From contig NZ_JAZDRJ010000002.1 of assembly GCF_047501535.1 (NCBI RefSeq), positions 124,001 to 188,000 on the forward strand: 64,000 bases of DNA, read 5' to 3'. The notes under the pieces are model-generated. The model had not been told where the DNA came from. It saw nothing but the letters and a program-made list of their open reading frames with translations, and did not search any database. Position 1 is the stretch's first letter. Every line of letters begins with the position of its first letter. The translations under genes were made by a program, and so were the position numbers. Shown here piece after piece: positions 1 through 9,531 of this stretch. The stretch comes from Yanghanlia sp047501535 (GTDB lineage: Bacteria; Pseudomonadota; Gammaproteobacteria; Burkholderiales; Burkholderiaceae_B).

Positions 1-840
1 TTCATAAGCAGTATTGTAAAAATAACACTTATACTAAGCTCTGCACCACTGATTGCTTTCGCCTGGGCAATTTTATTTGATAACTTAATTTTAGCTTTAG
101 GATATATCTATTTCCTAAAAACAAGCTCATTGCTGCAAATAAAAAATCTAAGATTCAATGCCTTAACAGCAAAAATATTGCTAAATGACTCTTGGCCATT
201 AATTATAAGTAGTGTCGTAATATCTATATATATGAAAATTGATCAGGTAATGATCAAAGAAATGATTGGCAACGAAGCAGTAGGCCAATATTCCGCAGCT
301 GTTCGAATAAGCGAAGCCTGGTATTTTATCCCAATTGTGATAACCACCTCTCTTTTCCCCGCTATTGTTAACGCAAAATCAACAAACGACGAAATCTACT
401 ACGCAAGACTACAGAAACTTTATAATCTAATGGTTCTAATGGCTCTAAGCATCGCCTTACCCATGACTTTCCTTTCTGACTGGACAATAGAAATCCTTTT
501 TGGAAAAGCATATAACGAAGCTGCCAGTGTGCTCATGATACATATATGGGCTGGTATTTTTGTTTTCCTAGGTGTTGCCAGTGGAAAATGGTTTACAGCA
601 GAAAACGAACAATTCTTAGCATTCAGAAGAACCTTATACGGCTTAATTACCAACATCACCTTGAATTACATCTTGATTCCCATCTATGGAATTCAAGGTG
701 CGGCTATTGCGACCATAGTCAGTCAGCTGTTTGCATCATTCTTATCTGATTTAATGAGCAAAAAAACAAAAAGAATGTTTTTAATGAAAACCAGGGCAAT
801 TTTCTTTCTGGACTTTCTATACAAACCCACTAGCAAATGA
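1..840 (+). CDS. wzx: O-antigen/polysaccharide flippase (Wzx-like), 5' end outside the window
   Basis: The frame is open from base 1, so this is the C-terminal 279 codons of a longer gene; the TTG near 130 is internal. The protein is strongly hydrophobic, with several membrane helices and short polar loops, including a segment typical of the polysaccharide-biosynthesis C-terminal domain (KIDQVMIKEMIGNEAVGQYSA, roughly residues 80-100 of the visible part), where flippases of the MATE/MVF superfamily have a conserved D-Q-V-M-I motif. The family moves undecaprenyl-linked O-units across the inner membrane. Its position ahead of glycosyltransferase genes fits. The DNA is AT-rich, unlike the later window. 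Wzx is preferred over a ligase or polymerase because of this motif; confidence in the family is good, in substrate none. Confidence 0.85.
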   Translation, partial: FISSIVKITLILSSAPLIAFAWAILFDNLILALGYIYFLKTSSLLQIKNLRFNALTAKILLNDSWPLIISSVVISIYMKIDQVMIKEMIGNEAVGQYSAAVRISEAWYFIPIVITTSLFPAIVNAKSTNDEIYYARLQKLYNLMVLMALSIALPMTFLSDWTIEILFGKAYNEAASVLMIHIWAGIFVFLGVASGKWFTAENEQFLAFRRTLYGLITNITLNYILIPIYGIQGAAIATIVSQLFASFLSDLMSKKTKRMFLMKTRAIFFLDFLYKPTSK

Positions 841-903
841 CCCGAAAGCAAAAAAGCATTTGAGCAATAGTGCTTACACGTTGAAACACACAATGGAAAC
901 AAG

Positions 904-1770
904 ATGAGAAAAACCATATTAGTCACAGGAGGAGCCGGTTTCATAGGAAGTCACCTTTGCGAAAGACTGGCCAGCAACCCTCATAATGAAGTTTATAGTT
1001 TGGACAATTACTTTACCGGTACAAAATCCAACCATGTAGCAAATGTGACTTATATAGAGGGCGATACAAAGAACATCAATGAGATCATCGATTTTATCCC
1101 TGACGCAGTTTATCATCTTGGTGAATATAGCCGGGTGGAACAAAGTTTCGACGATATAGAGAAGGTTTGGGAATACAACAAATCCGGGACTTTCGCCGTT
1201 CTTGAATTCGTAAGAAGAAGTGGCTGCAAAATTATTTATGCGGGAAGCAGTACAAAATTTGGTGACGGAGGCATGGGAAAAAATGCGTCACCTTATGCAT
1301 GGACAAAAGCAAGCAATACTGAACTCGTTATTAATTATGCAAATTGGTTTAGCATCCCCTATGCCATTACATATTTTTATAATGTTTATGGAACCAGAGA
1401 AATACAATCAGGAACATATGCTACGCTTATAGCATTATTCAAAGAAAAAATGAGAAACAAGGAACCCCTGACTGTAGTTAGCCCTGGAACTCAGAAACGG
1501 AATTTCACTCACGTAGATGATATTATAGATGGCCTTGTTCTTGTAGGAGAAAAAGGTTATGGCGACGAGTATGGCATTGGTAGCGACGATGCATTCAGTA
1601 TTATGGAAGTCGCCTCAATGTTTGGCGGCGAAATACAGATGCTTCCTGAACGTAGAGGAAACCGAATGAGTGCAAAAGTTTTTAGCGATAAAACCAAAGC
1701 TTTAGGTTGGCATCCAAAAACAGCATTAAAAGATTATATAGAAGAGTGCAGAAGAAAAAACTGGAACTGA
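904..1770 (+). CDS. NAD-dependent epimerase/dehydratase (nucleotide-sugar)
   Basis: 288-residue extended short-chain dehydrogenase. The N-terminal TGGAGFIGSHLCERL is the Rossmann glycine motif; the catalytic Tyr-x3-Lys is seen as YAWTK, with the preceding GSSTKFGDGG supplying the serine/threonine. Such proteins epimerise or dehydrate UDP- or GDP-sugars in the cytoplasm to make precursors for the O-unit. It is slightly shorter than GalE (about 340 residues), and the exact substrate cannot be read from the sequence. It begins 63 bases after the flippase gene and is followed by glycosyltransferase genes on the same strand, so it is probably co-transcribed. Low GC, like its neighbours. Confidence 0.88.
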   Translation: MRKTILVTGGAGFIGSHLCERLASNPHNEVYSLDNYFTGTKSNHVANVTYIEGDTKNINEIIDFIPDAVYHLGEYSRVEQSFDDIEKVWEYNKSGTFAVLEFVRRSGCKIIYAGSSTKFGDGGMGKNASPYAWTKASNTELVINYANWFSIPYAITYFYNVYGTREIQSGTYATLIALFKEKMRNKEPLTVVSPGTQKRNFTHVDDIIDGLVLVGEKGYGDEYGIGSDDAFSIMEVASMFGGEIQMLPERRGNRMSAKVFSDKTKALGWHPKTALKDYIEECRRKNWN

Positions 1771-1774
1771 ATAA

Positions 1775-2737
1775 ATGGAACAACATACTGACGTTTTTTC
1801 TCCGCCCTATCCTCTTGATACAGCAGTGCTGTTTCTTGTATTTAATCGCCCAGAACCAACAAAACAGGTTTTTGAAGCGATCCGGCTAGCGAAGCCGCCG
1901 CGTTTATACATTGCGGCTGATGGTCCCAGGGAAAGCAGAAAAGGTGAAGCGGATAAGGTTCAACACGTTCGTGAACTCATCCTATCAATGATAGATTGGG
2001 ACTGTGAAGTAAAAACCCTCTTCAGAGACAGCAACCTAGGTTGTAAGATGGCTGTAAGTAGCGCCATCACCTGGTTTTTTGAGAATGAAGAGCAAGGGAT
2101 AATCCTTGAAGATGACTGCCTTCCCAGCCAGAGTTTCTTTTGGTTTTGTGAAGAATTGCTAAACAAATACGTAGATAATGAAGCTATTTTCTTGATCTCA
2201 GGCGATGCTCGTGGACCTGAATCCTTTGGAATGAAAGAGGATTATGGATTCTGTAAGTACCCCTTAATTTGGGGATGGGCATCTTGGTCACGAGTGTGGA
2301 AAAACTACGATGTTGAAATGCAAGATTGGCCAAAGCAAAAGAATGTTTTGCCACCTTTGATTTCCAACAACAAACCCACAATAAAATTCTGGAAAAAAAC
2401 ATTCGATAAAGTTTACAGAAAAAATATTGATACTTGGGATTATCAATTCACATACCTTCTCCAGAAGAAAAAAGGAAAATGCATTGTCCCGAAAGTCAAC
2501 TTGATCACTAACATTGGTTTTGGCGCCGACGCAACCCATACTTTTAGTCAAAACTCAATAGCCGCGAATCGCACAAGACATGAAATAAACCTTCCTCTAA
2601 ATCATACACAAAACGCCAAATCGGAAATTGAAATTAACAATTTTTTTGACAATAACGTATTTTTAACCAGAAGCCTTATAGTTCGCGTAACCAATAGAAT
2701 ATCTCGCATGGTAATTGGCAAAACCATTTTTAAATGA
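1775..2737 (+). CDS. Glycosyltransferase, nucleotide-diphospho-sugar transferase fold
   Basis: 320 residues. The start AVLFLVFNRPEPTKQVFEAI followed by YIAADGPR is the GT-A type opening, and LEDDCLPSQSFF (about residue 110-122) carries an acidic motif of the kind that binds the metal and sugar nucleotide. Proteins of this look are often labelled HlpA-like or GNT-I-like glycosyltransferases and occur in O-antigen and capsule loci. It starts four bases after the epimerase stop and its own stop overlaps the next start (ATGA), so the genes are translationally coupled. Donor and acceptor sugars are unknown. AT-rich codon use matches the adjacent genes. Confidence 0.8.
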   Translation: MEQHTDVFSPPYPLDTAVLFLVFNRPEPTKQVFEAIRLAKPPRLYIAADGPRESRKGEADKVQHVRELILSMIDWDCEVKTLFRDSNLGCKMAVSSAITWFFENEEQGIILEDDCLPSQSFFWFCEELLNKYVDNEAIFLISGDARGPESFGMKEDYGFCKYPLIWGWASWSRVWKNYDVEMQDWPKQKNVLPPLISNNKPTIKFWKKTFDKVYRKNIDTWDYQFTYLLQKKKGKCIVPKVNLITNIGFGADATHTFSQNSIAANRTRHEINLPLNHTQNAKSEIEINNFFDNNVFLTRSLIVRVTNRISRMVIGKTIFK

Positions 2738-3981
2738 AAGTTCTAATCGTAAACACAACGGACATACAGGGTGGAGCAGCACGAGCGGCATATCGGTTAC
2801 ATAGATCTTTATTAGCGGCAGGTGTTGATAGCCAAATGCTTGTTCAGTCGAAATCCTCACATGATTTTACTGTATTGGGGCCTAAAAATAAGGTTAAAAA
2901 CGCCTTGTGCAAATTACGCCCGACCTTAGATAACTTACCAGTACATCGTTATAAGGGTCGTACTCAAACTCTGTTTAGTCCTAGTTGGCTACCGTTTACA
3001 TCTATAGTAAAGAAAATCAATTCCCTCAACCCTGATGTAGTCCATTTACATTGGATAACAGGCGGATTCGTACGCATTGAAGATTTAGCCAAAATCAAGG
3101 CTCCAGTTGTATGGAGCCTGCATGATATGTGGGCATTTACGGGGGGATGTCATTATGATGAAGAATGTGGGAAGTTTATAGCCAGTTGTGGCGAATGTCC
3201 TGTTCTAGGTTCCAGCAAGCATAAAGACTTAAGTAACAAGGTCCTAAAACGCAAGGAATCAAGTTTTAAGAAACAGCGAAACATGACGATTGTCGGATTA
3301 AGTAAATGGCTAGAGAACAAAGCCAAATCCAGTTTTTTATTCCATCAGACATCAGTAGTGAACCTACCCAATCCAATAGATTCATCCTCCTTCGCTCCAT
3401 TTGATAAGCACAATGCACGTATATTATTTAATTTACCTCTAGACAAGAAACTAATTCTGTTTGGTGCGATGGGAGCGACGAGTGATCCACGCAAGGGGTT
3501 TATAAAATTATCGGACGCATTACAGCATCTCAAATCGGATAATACCGAACTGGTTGTTTTTGGCTCGAACCGACCGAAAGTATCACAAGGCTTCAAACAG
3601 AAAGTACATTATTTAGGTCACTTATACGACGATGTAAGTTTGCGAATTTTGTACAGCACAGCTGACGTCATGGTGGTGCCTAGCCTACAAGAGAACTTGT
3701 CTAATGCAATCATGGAGTCTTTGGCCTGTGGAACTCCTGTTGTGGCCTTTGATATTGGAGGAAACCCAGATTTAATTGAACACAGAACCAACGGTTATTT
3801 AGCCGAACCATTTAACAATCAAGACTTGGCAAGAGGTATAGATTGGGTTTTACAACATCAAAACCCTGGCGTTTTAAGCAATAATGCTAGAGAAAAAGTA
3901 ATACACTCTTTTGAAAGCAACCTTGTTGCGAGGCAATACATAGACTTATACAAAAAGGTTATAGACCAGGAAAACCCATGA
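2734..3981 (+). CDS. Glycosyltransferase family 4 (WcaC-like)
   Basis: 415 residues with a two-domain GT-B layout. The N-terminus MKVLIVNTTDIQGGAARAAYRLH has the GG-A loop of GT4 enzymes; a middle segment with HDMWAFTGGCHY and a Cys-rich stretch (ECGKF...CGECPVLG) is characteristic of the WcaC-type branch; the C-terminal nucleotide-sugar-binding motif is seen as LQENLSNAIMESLACGTPVVAFD, the E-x7-E region that holds the donor. It overlaps the previous gene and gmd by four bases at each end (ATGA), showing an operon. WcaC-type enzymes are fucosyl/galactosyl transferases in colanic acid synthesis; coupling to gmd suggests, but does not prove, use of GDP-fucose. Confidence 0.85.
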   Translation: MKVLIVNTTDIQGGAARAAYRLHRSLLAAGVDSQMLVQSKSSHDFTVLGPKNKVKNALCKLRPTLDNLPVHRYKGRTQTLFSPSWLPFTSIVKKINSLNPDVVHLHWITGGFVRIEDLAKIKAPVVWSLHDMWAFTGGCHYDEECGKFIASCGECPVLGSSKHKDLSNKVLKRKESSFKKQRNMTIVGLSKWLENKAKSSFLFHQTSVVNLPNPIDSSSFAPFDKHNARILFNLPLDKKLILFGAMGATSDPRKGFIKLSDALQHLKSDNTELVVFGSNRPKVSQGFKQKVHYLGHLYDDVSLRILYSTADVMVVPSLQENLSNAIMESLACGTPVVAFDIGGNPDLIEHRTNGYLAEPFNNQDLARGIDWVLQHQNPGVLSNNAREKVIHSFESNLVARQYIDLYKKVIDQENP

Positions 3982-5093
3982 AGAAAGCTCTTATCACCGG
4001 CATAACTGGCCAAGACGGCTCTTACCTAGCCGAGTTCTTGTTAGGAAAAGGCTATGAGGTACATGGCATAAAGCGCCGGGCTTCGTCGTTCAACACTCAG
4101 CGGGTCGACCATATTTACCAAGACCCGCATGTTGATAATCAGAGCTTCATCCTGCACTACGGCGACTTAACTGACTCTTCCAACCTCACCCGCATTCTGC
4201 AAGAAGTGCAGCCTGATGAGGTGTACAACCTCGGTGCGCAGTCGCACGTAGCGGTGAGCTTCGAATCCCCGGAGTACACAGCAGATGTCGATGCTATTGG
4301 CACCCTTCGCCTGCTTGAAGCCATTCGCCTACTGGGTTTGGAGAAACAAACGCGCTTCTACCAAGCCAGCACCAGCGAGCTTTACGGCTTGGTGCAAGAA
4401 ACTCCGCAAAAGGAAACCACGCCTTTTTACCCGCGTTCTCCCTACGCAGTCGCCAAGCTTTACGCCTATTGGATTACCGTGAATTACCGGGAGTCGTACG
4501 ACATGTTTGCATGTAACGGCACGCTCTTTAACCATGAAAGCCCGCGCCGTGGTGAAACTTTTGTCACCCGCAAGATCACCCGTGGTTTGGCTAATATCGC
4601 CCAGGGCCTGGAAACTTGCCTGTACATGGGGAATATTGATGCACTGCGCGACTGGGGCCATGCCAAAGACTACGTCCGTATGATGTGGCTGATGCTGCAA
4701 CAAGAGAAACCACAAGATTACGTCATTGCTACAGGCGTGCAGAACAGTGTGCGCACCTTTATCGAATGGTCTGCCGCAGAGCTGGGTATCATACTGCGCT
4801 TTGAGGGGTCAGGCGTTGATGAAGTCGGTATCGTTGAATCGGTTACCGGCGATAAGGCACCTGCGGTTAAGGCAGGGGATGTGCTGGTACGCATCGACCC
4901 ACGCTACTTCCGCCCTGCTGAAGTCGAGACTTTGCTTGGCGACCCGGCCAAAGCTAAACGCGAACTGGGTTGGGAGCCGGAAATCAGTGTGCAGCAGATG
5001 TGTGCTGAAATGGTGCAAGAAGACCTTAAGGTTGCCAAGCGCCACGCCTTGCTTAAGCAACATGGCTATGAAATACCGGTCACCATCGAGTAA
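3978..5093 (+). CDS. gmd: GDP-mannose 4,6-dehydratase
   Basis: 371 residues, the usual length for Gmd. It converts GDP-D-mannose to GDP-4-keto-6-deoxy-D-mannose, first step to GDP-L-fucose. Visible signatures are ALITGITGQDGSYLAEFLL (NADP-binding), GDLTDSSNLTRIL, the STSELYGLVQE catalytic Thr/Glu segment, and YPRSPYAVAKLYAYW with the catalytic Tyr and Lys. The start overlaps the preceding glycosyltransferase stop. From here the base composition rises clearly over the upstream genes, so the GDP-fucose block looks like a module with a different history from the AT-rich flippase/transferase block. Very high confidence in function. Confidence 0.97.
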   Translation: MKKALITGITGQDGSYLAEFLLGKGYEVHGIKRRASSFNTQRVDHIYQDPHVDNQSFILHYGDLTDSSNLTRILQEVQPDEVYNLGAQSHVAVSFESPEYTADVDAIGTLRLLEAIRLLGLEKQTRFYQASTSELYGLVQETPQKETTPFYPRSPYAVAKLYAYWITVNYRESYDMFACNGTLFNHESPRRGETFVTRKITRGLANIAQGLETCLYMGNIDALRDWGHAKDYVRMMWLMLQQEKPQDYVIATGVQNSVRTFIEWSAAELGIILRFEGSGVDEVGIVESVTGDKAPAVKAGDVLVRIDPRYFRPAEVETLLGDPAKAKRELGWEPEISVQQMCAEMVQEDLKVAKRHALLKQHGYEIPVTIE

Positions 5094-5096
5094 CCC

Positions 5097-6059
5097 ATGA
5101 AGAAACGTGTATTTATTGCCGGCCATAATGGCATGGTTGGTTCCGCCCTGGCGCGGCGCTTACAGCAGCAGAGCGATATAGAGTTGATGACTCGCAACCG
5201 CAGCCAGCTGGATTTGACGAACCAAGCGGCGGTACAGGCTTTCTTTAATGATGAACGAATAGATCAGGTCTACCTGGCTGCGGCCAAGGTGGGAGGCATA
5301 CACGCCAACAACACCTACCCCGCCGAATTCCTGTATGAAAACCTGATGATTCAGGCCAACATCATTCATGCAGCCCACTTAGCAGACATTCAGCAGCTGC
5401 TCTTCCTGGGTTCCTCGTGTATCTACCCCAAGCTAGCCCCGCAGCCCATGCGGGAAGATGCGCTGTTAACAGGTACGCTCGAACCCACTAACGAGCCTTA
5501 TGCCATTGCCAAGATCGCCGGCATCAAACTGTGTGAAAGCTATAACCGCCAGTATGGGCGTGATTACCGTAGCGTGATGCCAACCAACCTCTATGGACCG
5601 GGAGATAATTTTCACCTGGAGAACAGCCATGTCATCCCGGCTATGATGCGCCGCTTCCACGAGGCCAAGCTCACGAATGCTGCGGAAGTGGTGGTGTGGG
5701 GTAGTGGTAAGCCCATGCGCGAATTCTTGCATGTGGATGATATGGCCGCGGCCTGTGTGCATATCATGAATCTGGACACGGCCACCTACCGAACCCATAC
5801 CGAACCCATGCTTTCGCATATCAATGTGGGCACGGGGGTGGATTGCACTATTGCTGAATTGGCTCAAGCGATGAAAAAGGTGGTTGGTTTTGCCGGCAAC
5901 CTCACTTTCGACGACAGCAAGCCGGATGGCACACCCCGTAAACTGATGGATGTCTCGCGGTTGAAAGCCCTCGGATGGGAGTACAGCATCAACCTAGAAG
6001 AGGGCCTGCGTCTGACCTACGACTGGTTCTTGCAGAATCAAGACAGCATTCGTCAATGA
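5097..6059 (+). CDS. fcl: GDP-L-fucose synthase
   Basis: 320 residues (E. coli WcaG/Fcl is 321). Bifunctional 3,5-epimerase/4-reductase that turns the Gmd product into GDP-L-fucose with NADPH. Seen: FIAGHNGMVGSALARRL (dinucleotide binding), AAAKVGGIHANN, the SSCIYPKLAPQP catalytic region, and EPYAIAKIAGIKLCESY with the Tyr-x3-Lys pair. It starts three bases after gmd and continues the operon. The order gmd-fcl-GDP-mannose hydrolase-manC matches the colanic acid locus of enterobacteria, which supports all four calls. Confidence 0.97.
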   Translation: MKKRVFIAGHNGMVGSALARRLQQQSDIELMTRNRSQLDLTNQAAVQAFFNDERIDQVYLAAAKVGGIHANNTYPAEFLYENLMIQANIIHAAHLADIQQLLFLGSSCIYPKLAPQPMREDALLTGTLEPTNEPYAIAKIAGIKLCESYNRQYGRDYRSVMPTNLYGPGDNFHLENSHVIPAMMRRFHEAKLTNAAEVVVWGSGKPMREFLHVDDMAAACVHIMNLDTATYRTHTEPMLSHINVGTGVDCTIAELAQAMKKVVGFAGNLTFDDSKPDGTPRKLMDVSRLKALGWEYSINLEEGLRLTYDWFLQNQDSIRQ

Positions 6060-6080
6060 GGAAGCCGCTGGGGCCTCATC

Positions 6081-6539
6081 ATGCTTGATAAAGCGGTTTT
6101 TGCCGACATCATTCACCACACTCCCTTGGTATCACTCGATTTACTGGTCGAGAACGCCAAGGGTGAATACTTATTGGGGTTGCGTACCAACCGCCCTGCA
6201 CGCGGCTTTTGGTTTGTTCCAGGTGGGCGTGTCTTTAAGAATGAAACCCTTGCTGCTGCGTTTGAACGCCTGACGCTATCCGAGCTTGGCGTTACTATTG
6301 CAATGCAACAAGCCACGCATCATGGCCTGTATGAGCATTTCTATAACGACAACGTATTTGGTGATGAAGGGCCATACGCGCAGATCAGCACCCACTACAT
6401 CGTTAATGCGTTCAAGATTCGACTGCCCCACCTAGCAGAACCTCCATTCCATCAACACAGCGATTACCGCTGGTTAACACCTGCACAACTGCTCGCTGAG
6501 CGGACCGTGCATGAGCACACCAAATGGTATTTTGAATGA
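6081..6539 (+). CDS. gmm: GDP-mannose mannosyl hydrolase (Nudix)
   Basis: 152 residues. Hydrolyses GDP-mannose/GDP-glucose to GDP plus the sugar and probably tunes the GDP-mannose pool. The variant Nudix box typical of this branch is visible, GGRVFKNETLAAAFERLTLSELG, about residues 50-72; it lacks part of the canonical glutamate set, as known for GDP-mannose hydrolases, which cleave C-O rather than P-O bonds. The surrounding VPGGRV, the fucose-pathway neighbours, and the four-base overlap with manC (ATGA at 6536) identify it. Also called NudD or WcaH. Confidence 0.9.
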   Translation: MLDKAVFADIIHHTPLVSLDLLVENAKGEYLLGLRTNRPARGFWFVPGGRVFKNETLAAAFERLTLSELGVTIAMQQATHHGLYEHFYNDNVFGDEGPYAQISTHYIVNAFKIRLPHLAEPPFHQHSDYRWLTPAQLLAERTVHEHTKWYFE

Positions 6540-7978
6540 TTCCCGTCATTATGGCCGGAGGTTCCGGCACCCGCATGTGGCCGCTGTCTCGCACTGCCTA
6601 CCCAAAACAGTTCTTGGCACTGAATAGCCACCTCAGTTTGCTGCAAGAAACTGTGGAACGCTTGCAGGGTTTGCCGGTAGAGCAACCCATTGTGATCTGC
6701 AACGAAGAACACCGCTTTTTGACGGCTGAGCAGCTGCGTCAACAACAAGCTGCCGCGGATATTCTTCTGGAACCCGTTGGGCGTAATACCGCCCCGGCCA
6801 TTGCGCTCGCCGCACTGCAGGCGATGAGGCGCTCCCCACACCAGCCACCCGTGCTATTGGTTTTGGCGGCTGATCATGTCATCCGCAATCAGCAAGCGTT
6901 TCAGCAAGCCGTGACTCACCTTTTACCGCAGGTGCAGGAAGGCAGCTTTGGCACACTGGGCATCGTGCCTACTGAGCCTGCTACCGGGTACGGCTATATC
7001 CGCATGGGCGGCACACCGGAATACGGCCTACGGCAGGTACGGGAGTTCGTCGAAAAACCTGATGCCACCACAGCACAAGGCTACGTGGACAGTGGCGACT
7101 ACCTGTGGAATAGCGGCATCTTCATGATTCGCGCAGATCGCTACTTAGACGCCTTGCAGAAGTATCAGCCTGACATGCTAGACGCCTGCAGAAAGGCCAT
7201 GGAATACGCAGTTCAAGACCATGACTTTATTCGCATTGATGCACAGGCCTTTACAGCTTGCCCAGAAAACTCCATTGACTATGCCTTGATGGAACCTTTG
7301 TGCACCCAACAAGATGCACAGGTCATCGTCGCCCCGCTGGATGCAGGATGGAGCGACGTGGGTAGTTGGAGTGCGCTATGGGAAATCAGCGACAAAGATG
7401 ATGACGGTAACGCCATTATGGTTGGCGAGAAGCTAGCCGCTAATGATGTCATTTTGCAAGACAGCCAGAACTGCTTGGTTTCCGCCCACAGCAAGTTGGT
7501 AACCCTGCTAGGGGTGGATGGCCTCGTTGTCGTTGACACCGATGACGCATTATTGGTTGCTGATAAATCTCGCGTGCAAGATATTAAGAACATCGTTGCC
7601 ACCCTGAAGGCTGCTGGACGAAGCGAGCATCACAACCACCGGGTGGTCTACAGACCCTGGGGTAAATACGATTCCATTGATACTGGCTACCGCTACCAGG
7701 TGAAACGCATAACAGTCAAACCGGGGGCCAAGCTCTCGCTACAAATGCATCATCATCGCGCGGAACACTGGGTGGTAGTCTCCGGCACCGCCAAAGTCAC
7801 CAATGGCGATAAAACCTTTTTGGTTACAGAAAACCAATCGACCTATATCCCTGTGGGGCAAATTCATTGTCTTGAAAATCCAGGAGCCATCCCGCTAGAG
7901 ATGATAGAAGTGCAGTCGGGAGCCTACCTGGGAGAAGACGATATTGTGCGGTTTGAAGATGTATATGGAAGAAATTGA
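6536..7978 (+). CDS. manC: Mannose-1-phosphate guanylyltransferase / mannose-6-phosphate isomerase
   Basis: 480 residues, the length of bifunctional ManC/AlgA enzymes. The N-terminal nucleotidyltransferase domain begins with IPVIMAGGSGTRMWPLSR and the PKQFLAL motif, with FVEKPD further on; the C-terminal cupin isomerase domain (about residues 360-480) has RPWGKYDSID and the metal-ligand region SLQMHHHRAEHWVVV. It makes GDP-mannose from mannose-1-phosphate, feeding gmd. A phosphomannomutase (manB) was not found in this window, so that step must be encoded elsewhere. The next gene starts at the base after the stop. Confidence 0.97.
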   Translation: MIPVIMAGGSGTRMWPLSRTAYPKQFLALNSHLSLLQETVERLQGLPVEQPIVICNEEHRFLTAEQLRQQQAAADILLEPVGRNTAPAIALAALQAMRRSPHQPPVLLVLAADHVIRNQQAFQQAVTHLLPQVQEGSFGTLGIVPTEPATGYGYIRMGGTPEYGLRQVREFVEKPDATTAQGYVDSGDYLWNSGIFMIRADRYLDALQKYQPDMLDACRKAMEYAVQDHDFIRIDAQAFTACPENSIDYALMEPLCTQQDAQVIVAPLDAGWSDVGSWSALWEISDKDDDGNAIMVGEKLAANDVILQDSQNCLVSAHSKLVTLLGVDGLVVVDTDDALLVADKSRVQDIKNIVATLKAAGRSEHHNHRVVYRPWGKYDSIDTGYRYQVKRITVKPGAKLSLQMHHHRAEHWVVVSGTAKVTNGDKTFLVTENQSTYIPVGQIHCLENPGAIPLEMIEVQSGAYLGEDDIVRFEDVYGRN

Positions 7979-8719
7979 ATGAACGCGAACAACCCGTACA
8001 AGTACAAACTTAGCATCATCACCGCGACTTACAACGCCATTGAGCATCTTCCCAAGCTAATCGAATGCCTGCGTAACCAGGAAGACAAGGATTTTGAATG
8101 GGTTGTGGCAGATGGGGCCTCTACAGACGGCACCCTGGAGCTGTTGGAATCCATTACGGACCTGAACATCGTTATTACAAGCCAAGAAGATTTCGGCATT
8201 TACGATGCGTTGAATAGGGGTATTAAGGCGTCGAGTGGTGAGTTTTACTTAACGATGGGCGCGGATGATCTACTGTATCCTAACGCGGTTAAGGAATATC
8301 GAAATGCTATAGACGATAAGGTGGACGTAATCACCGCTAGCATCAAAATCGGCAACGAAATCTCACAAGCGGGAAGTCGAGGCAAAAGCTGGTTCGCTGC
8401 CCAATTTGCGTACGTATCAGGGCACGCAGTCGGATCCCTATTCAGAAAATCCCTACACAAGCGATATGGGTATTACTCACGAAAATTCCCTATCGCCGCA
8501 GACCAATTATTTATTCTAAAAGTCTGCAAGGCAGGCGCTGCAACGAAAGTCATAAAGCCTATTGTCGGCGAACACATTCTAGTCGGCGTGAGCAGCTTTG
8601 ATGTTCTAGGAACCATGACTGAATACTATAGAGTTCAATTATTAACTGGCGAAAATAAATTCATACAAACAGCCTTGTTCATCCTTAGACTATTAAAACA
8701 CTACAGGCGCTTAAAATAG
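7979..8719 (+). CDS. Glycosyltransferase family 2 (WcaE-like)
   Basis: 246 residues, a single GT-A domain. KLSIITATYNAIEHLPKLIECL, VVADGASTDGTLELLE and the metal-binding MGADDLLYPNAV are classical GT2 motifs. The D-G-A-S-T-D-G form resembles WcaE-type colanic acid transferases, again consistent with the adjacent GDP-fucose genes. It is the last plus-strand gene of this operon: the next genes run the other way and their 3' end is only 13 bases away. GC falls again towards its 3' end, marking the join to the AT-rich inverted block. Sugar specificity cannot be told. Confidence 0.87.
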   Translation: MNANNPYKYKLSIITATYNAIEHLPKLIECLRNQEDKDFEWVVADGASTDGTLELLESITDLNIVITSQEDFGIYDALNRGIKASSGEFYLTMGADDLLYPNAVKEYRNAIDDKVDVITASIKIGNEISQAGSRGKSWFAAQFAYVSGHAVGSLFRKSLHKRYGYYSRKFPIAADQLFILKVCKAGAATKVIKPIVGEHILVGVSSFDVLGTMTEYYRVQLLTGENKFIQTALFILRLLKHYRRLK

Positions 8720-8732
8720 GAAACCTCAAAAA

Positions 8733-9524
8733 TCAGAATATTCTTCTCAAGTGCATTAAAGTAGCCGCTATCCTGCTTAGCACGAATGGAACATTGTAAC
8801 CCTGAAGCAGCATTCTAGTATAAACACAAACAAGATAAGCAATCCTTCTAAGTTCTTCTAGCAAGAGAGCTTTCTTTCTTGACGCCGAACCGTCTCTTAC
8901 ACATACATAATAGCAGGCCGCCTCATCAGCCTTCTTGACTCCTTTAACTCGCTTACTTATCTCCGCCATAAACAGGGAATCCTCACCAACTTTCAATCTC
9001 TCATTGAAACGGACATTACCGATCAAATCCCTGGGAATCAACTTTGCCCATGGAGAGGAAAAATACTTACGTGAAAAAAACAGGCTTTCCTCTTTTTCTT
9101 TTAGCCTAACGAAATTGTTCCCAACAAAATTTCTCGTCGCATCAGCTACTGAACACTTGAAATCCTTTGAGTCGCTTACTGATATAAAACCGTCCTCAGC
9201 ACAAGAAAGTAGTATCTTAAGATAATCACTACTCAACACATCATCATCATCAACAAAAGCCACATAATTTTCATGTGAACTTTCTAAAAGAAAATTCCTA
9301 GCCCTTGAAACACCTGCCTCCTCTAAATACACATACTCACATCTAAAGGTACACTGCTCTAAGAGAGCAACAACAAATTCCTGATAAACCTCGGAAGGAC
9401 CATTCAAGGCAATATATACCTTAAACCTATCTTTAGATAAAGTTTGGGCCTCTATAGATTCGAGACAGCGTTTCAAGTAATTTCCGGGCTTGTACGTTGG
9501 CAACAAAACAGATATACAAGACAC
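8733..9524 (-). CDS. Glycosyltransferase family 2
   Basis: 263 residues, minus strand. MSCISVLLPTYKPGNYLKRCLESIEAQTL is the standard GT2 opening and YVAFVDDDDVLSSDYLKILL carries the DxD metal site. The middle region WAKLIPRDLIG...GEDSLFMAEISKRV (G-E-D motif) is common in O-antigen and capsule transferases. It lies 7 bases downstream of the Wzy-like gene, so the three minus-strand genes 11347 to 8733 form one unit inserted against the direction of the rest of the locus. AT-rich. Substrate unknown. Confidence 0.86.
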   Translation of the reverse strand: MSCISVLLPTYKPGNYLKRCLESIEAQTLSKDRFKVYIALNGPSEVYQEFVVALLEQCTFRCEYVYLEEAGVSRARNFLLESSHENYVAFVDDDDVLSSDYLKILLSCAEDGFISVSDSKDFKCSVADATRNFVGNNFVRLKEKEESLFFSRKYFSSPWAKLIPRDLIGNVRFNERLKVGEDSLFMAEISKRVKGVKKADEAACYYVCVRDGSASRKKALLLEELRRIAYLVCVYTRMLLQGYNVPFVLSRIAATLMHLRRIF

Positions 9525-9531
9525 GATGAAC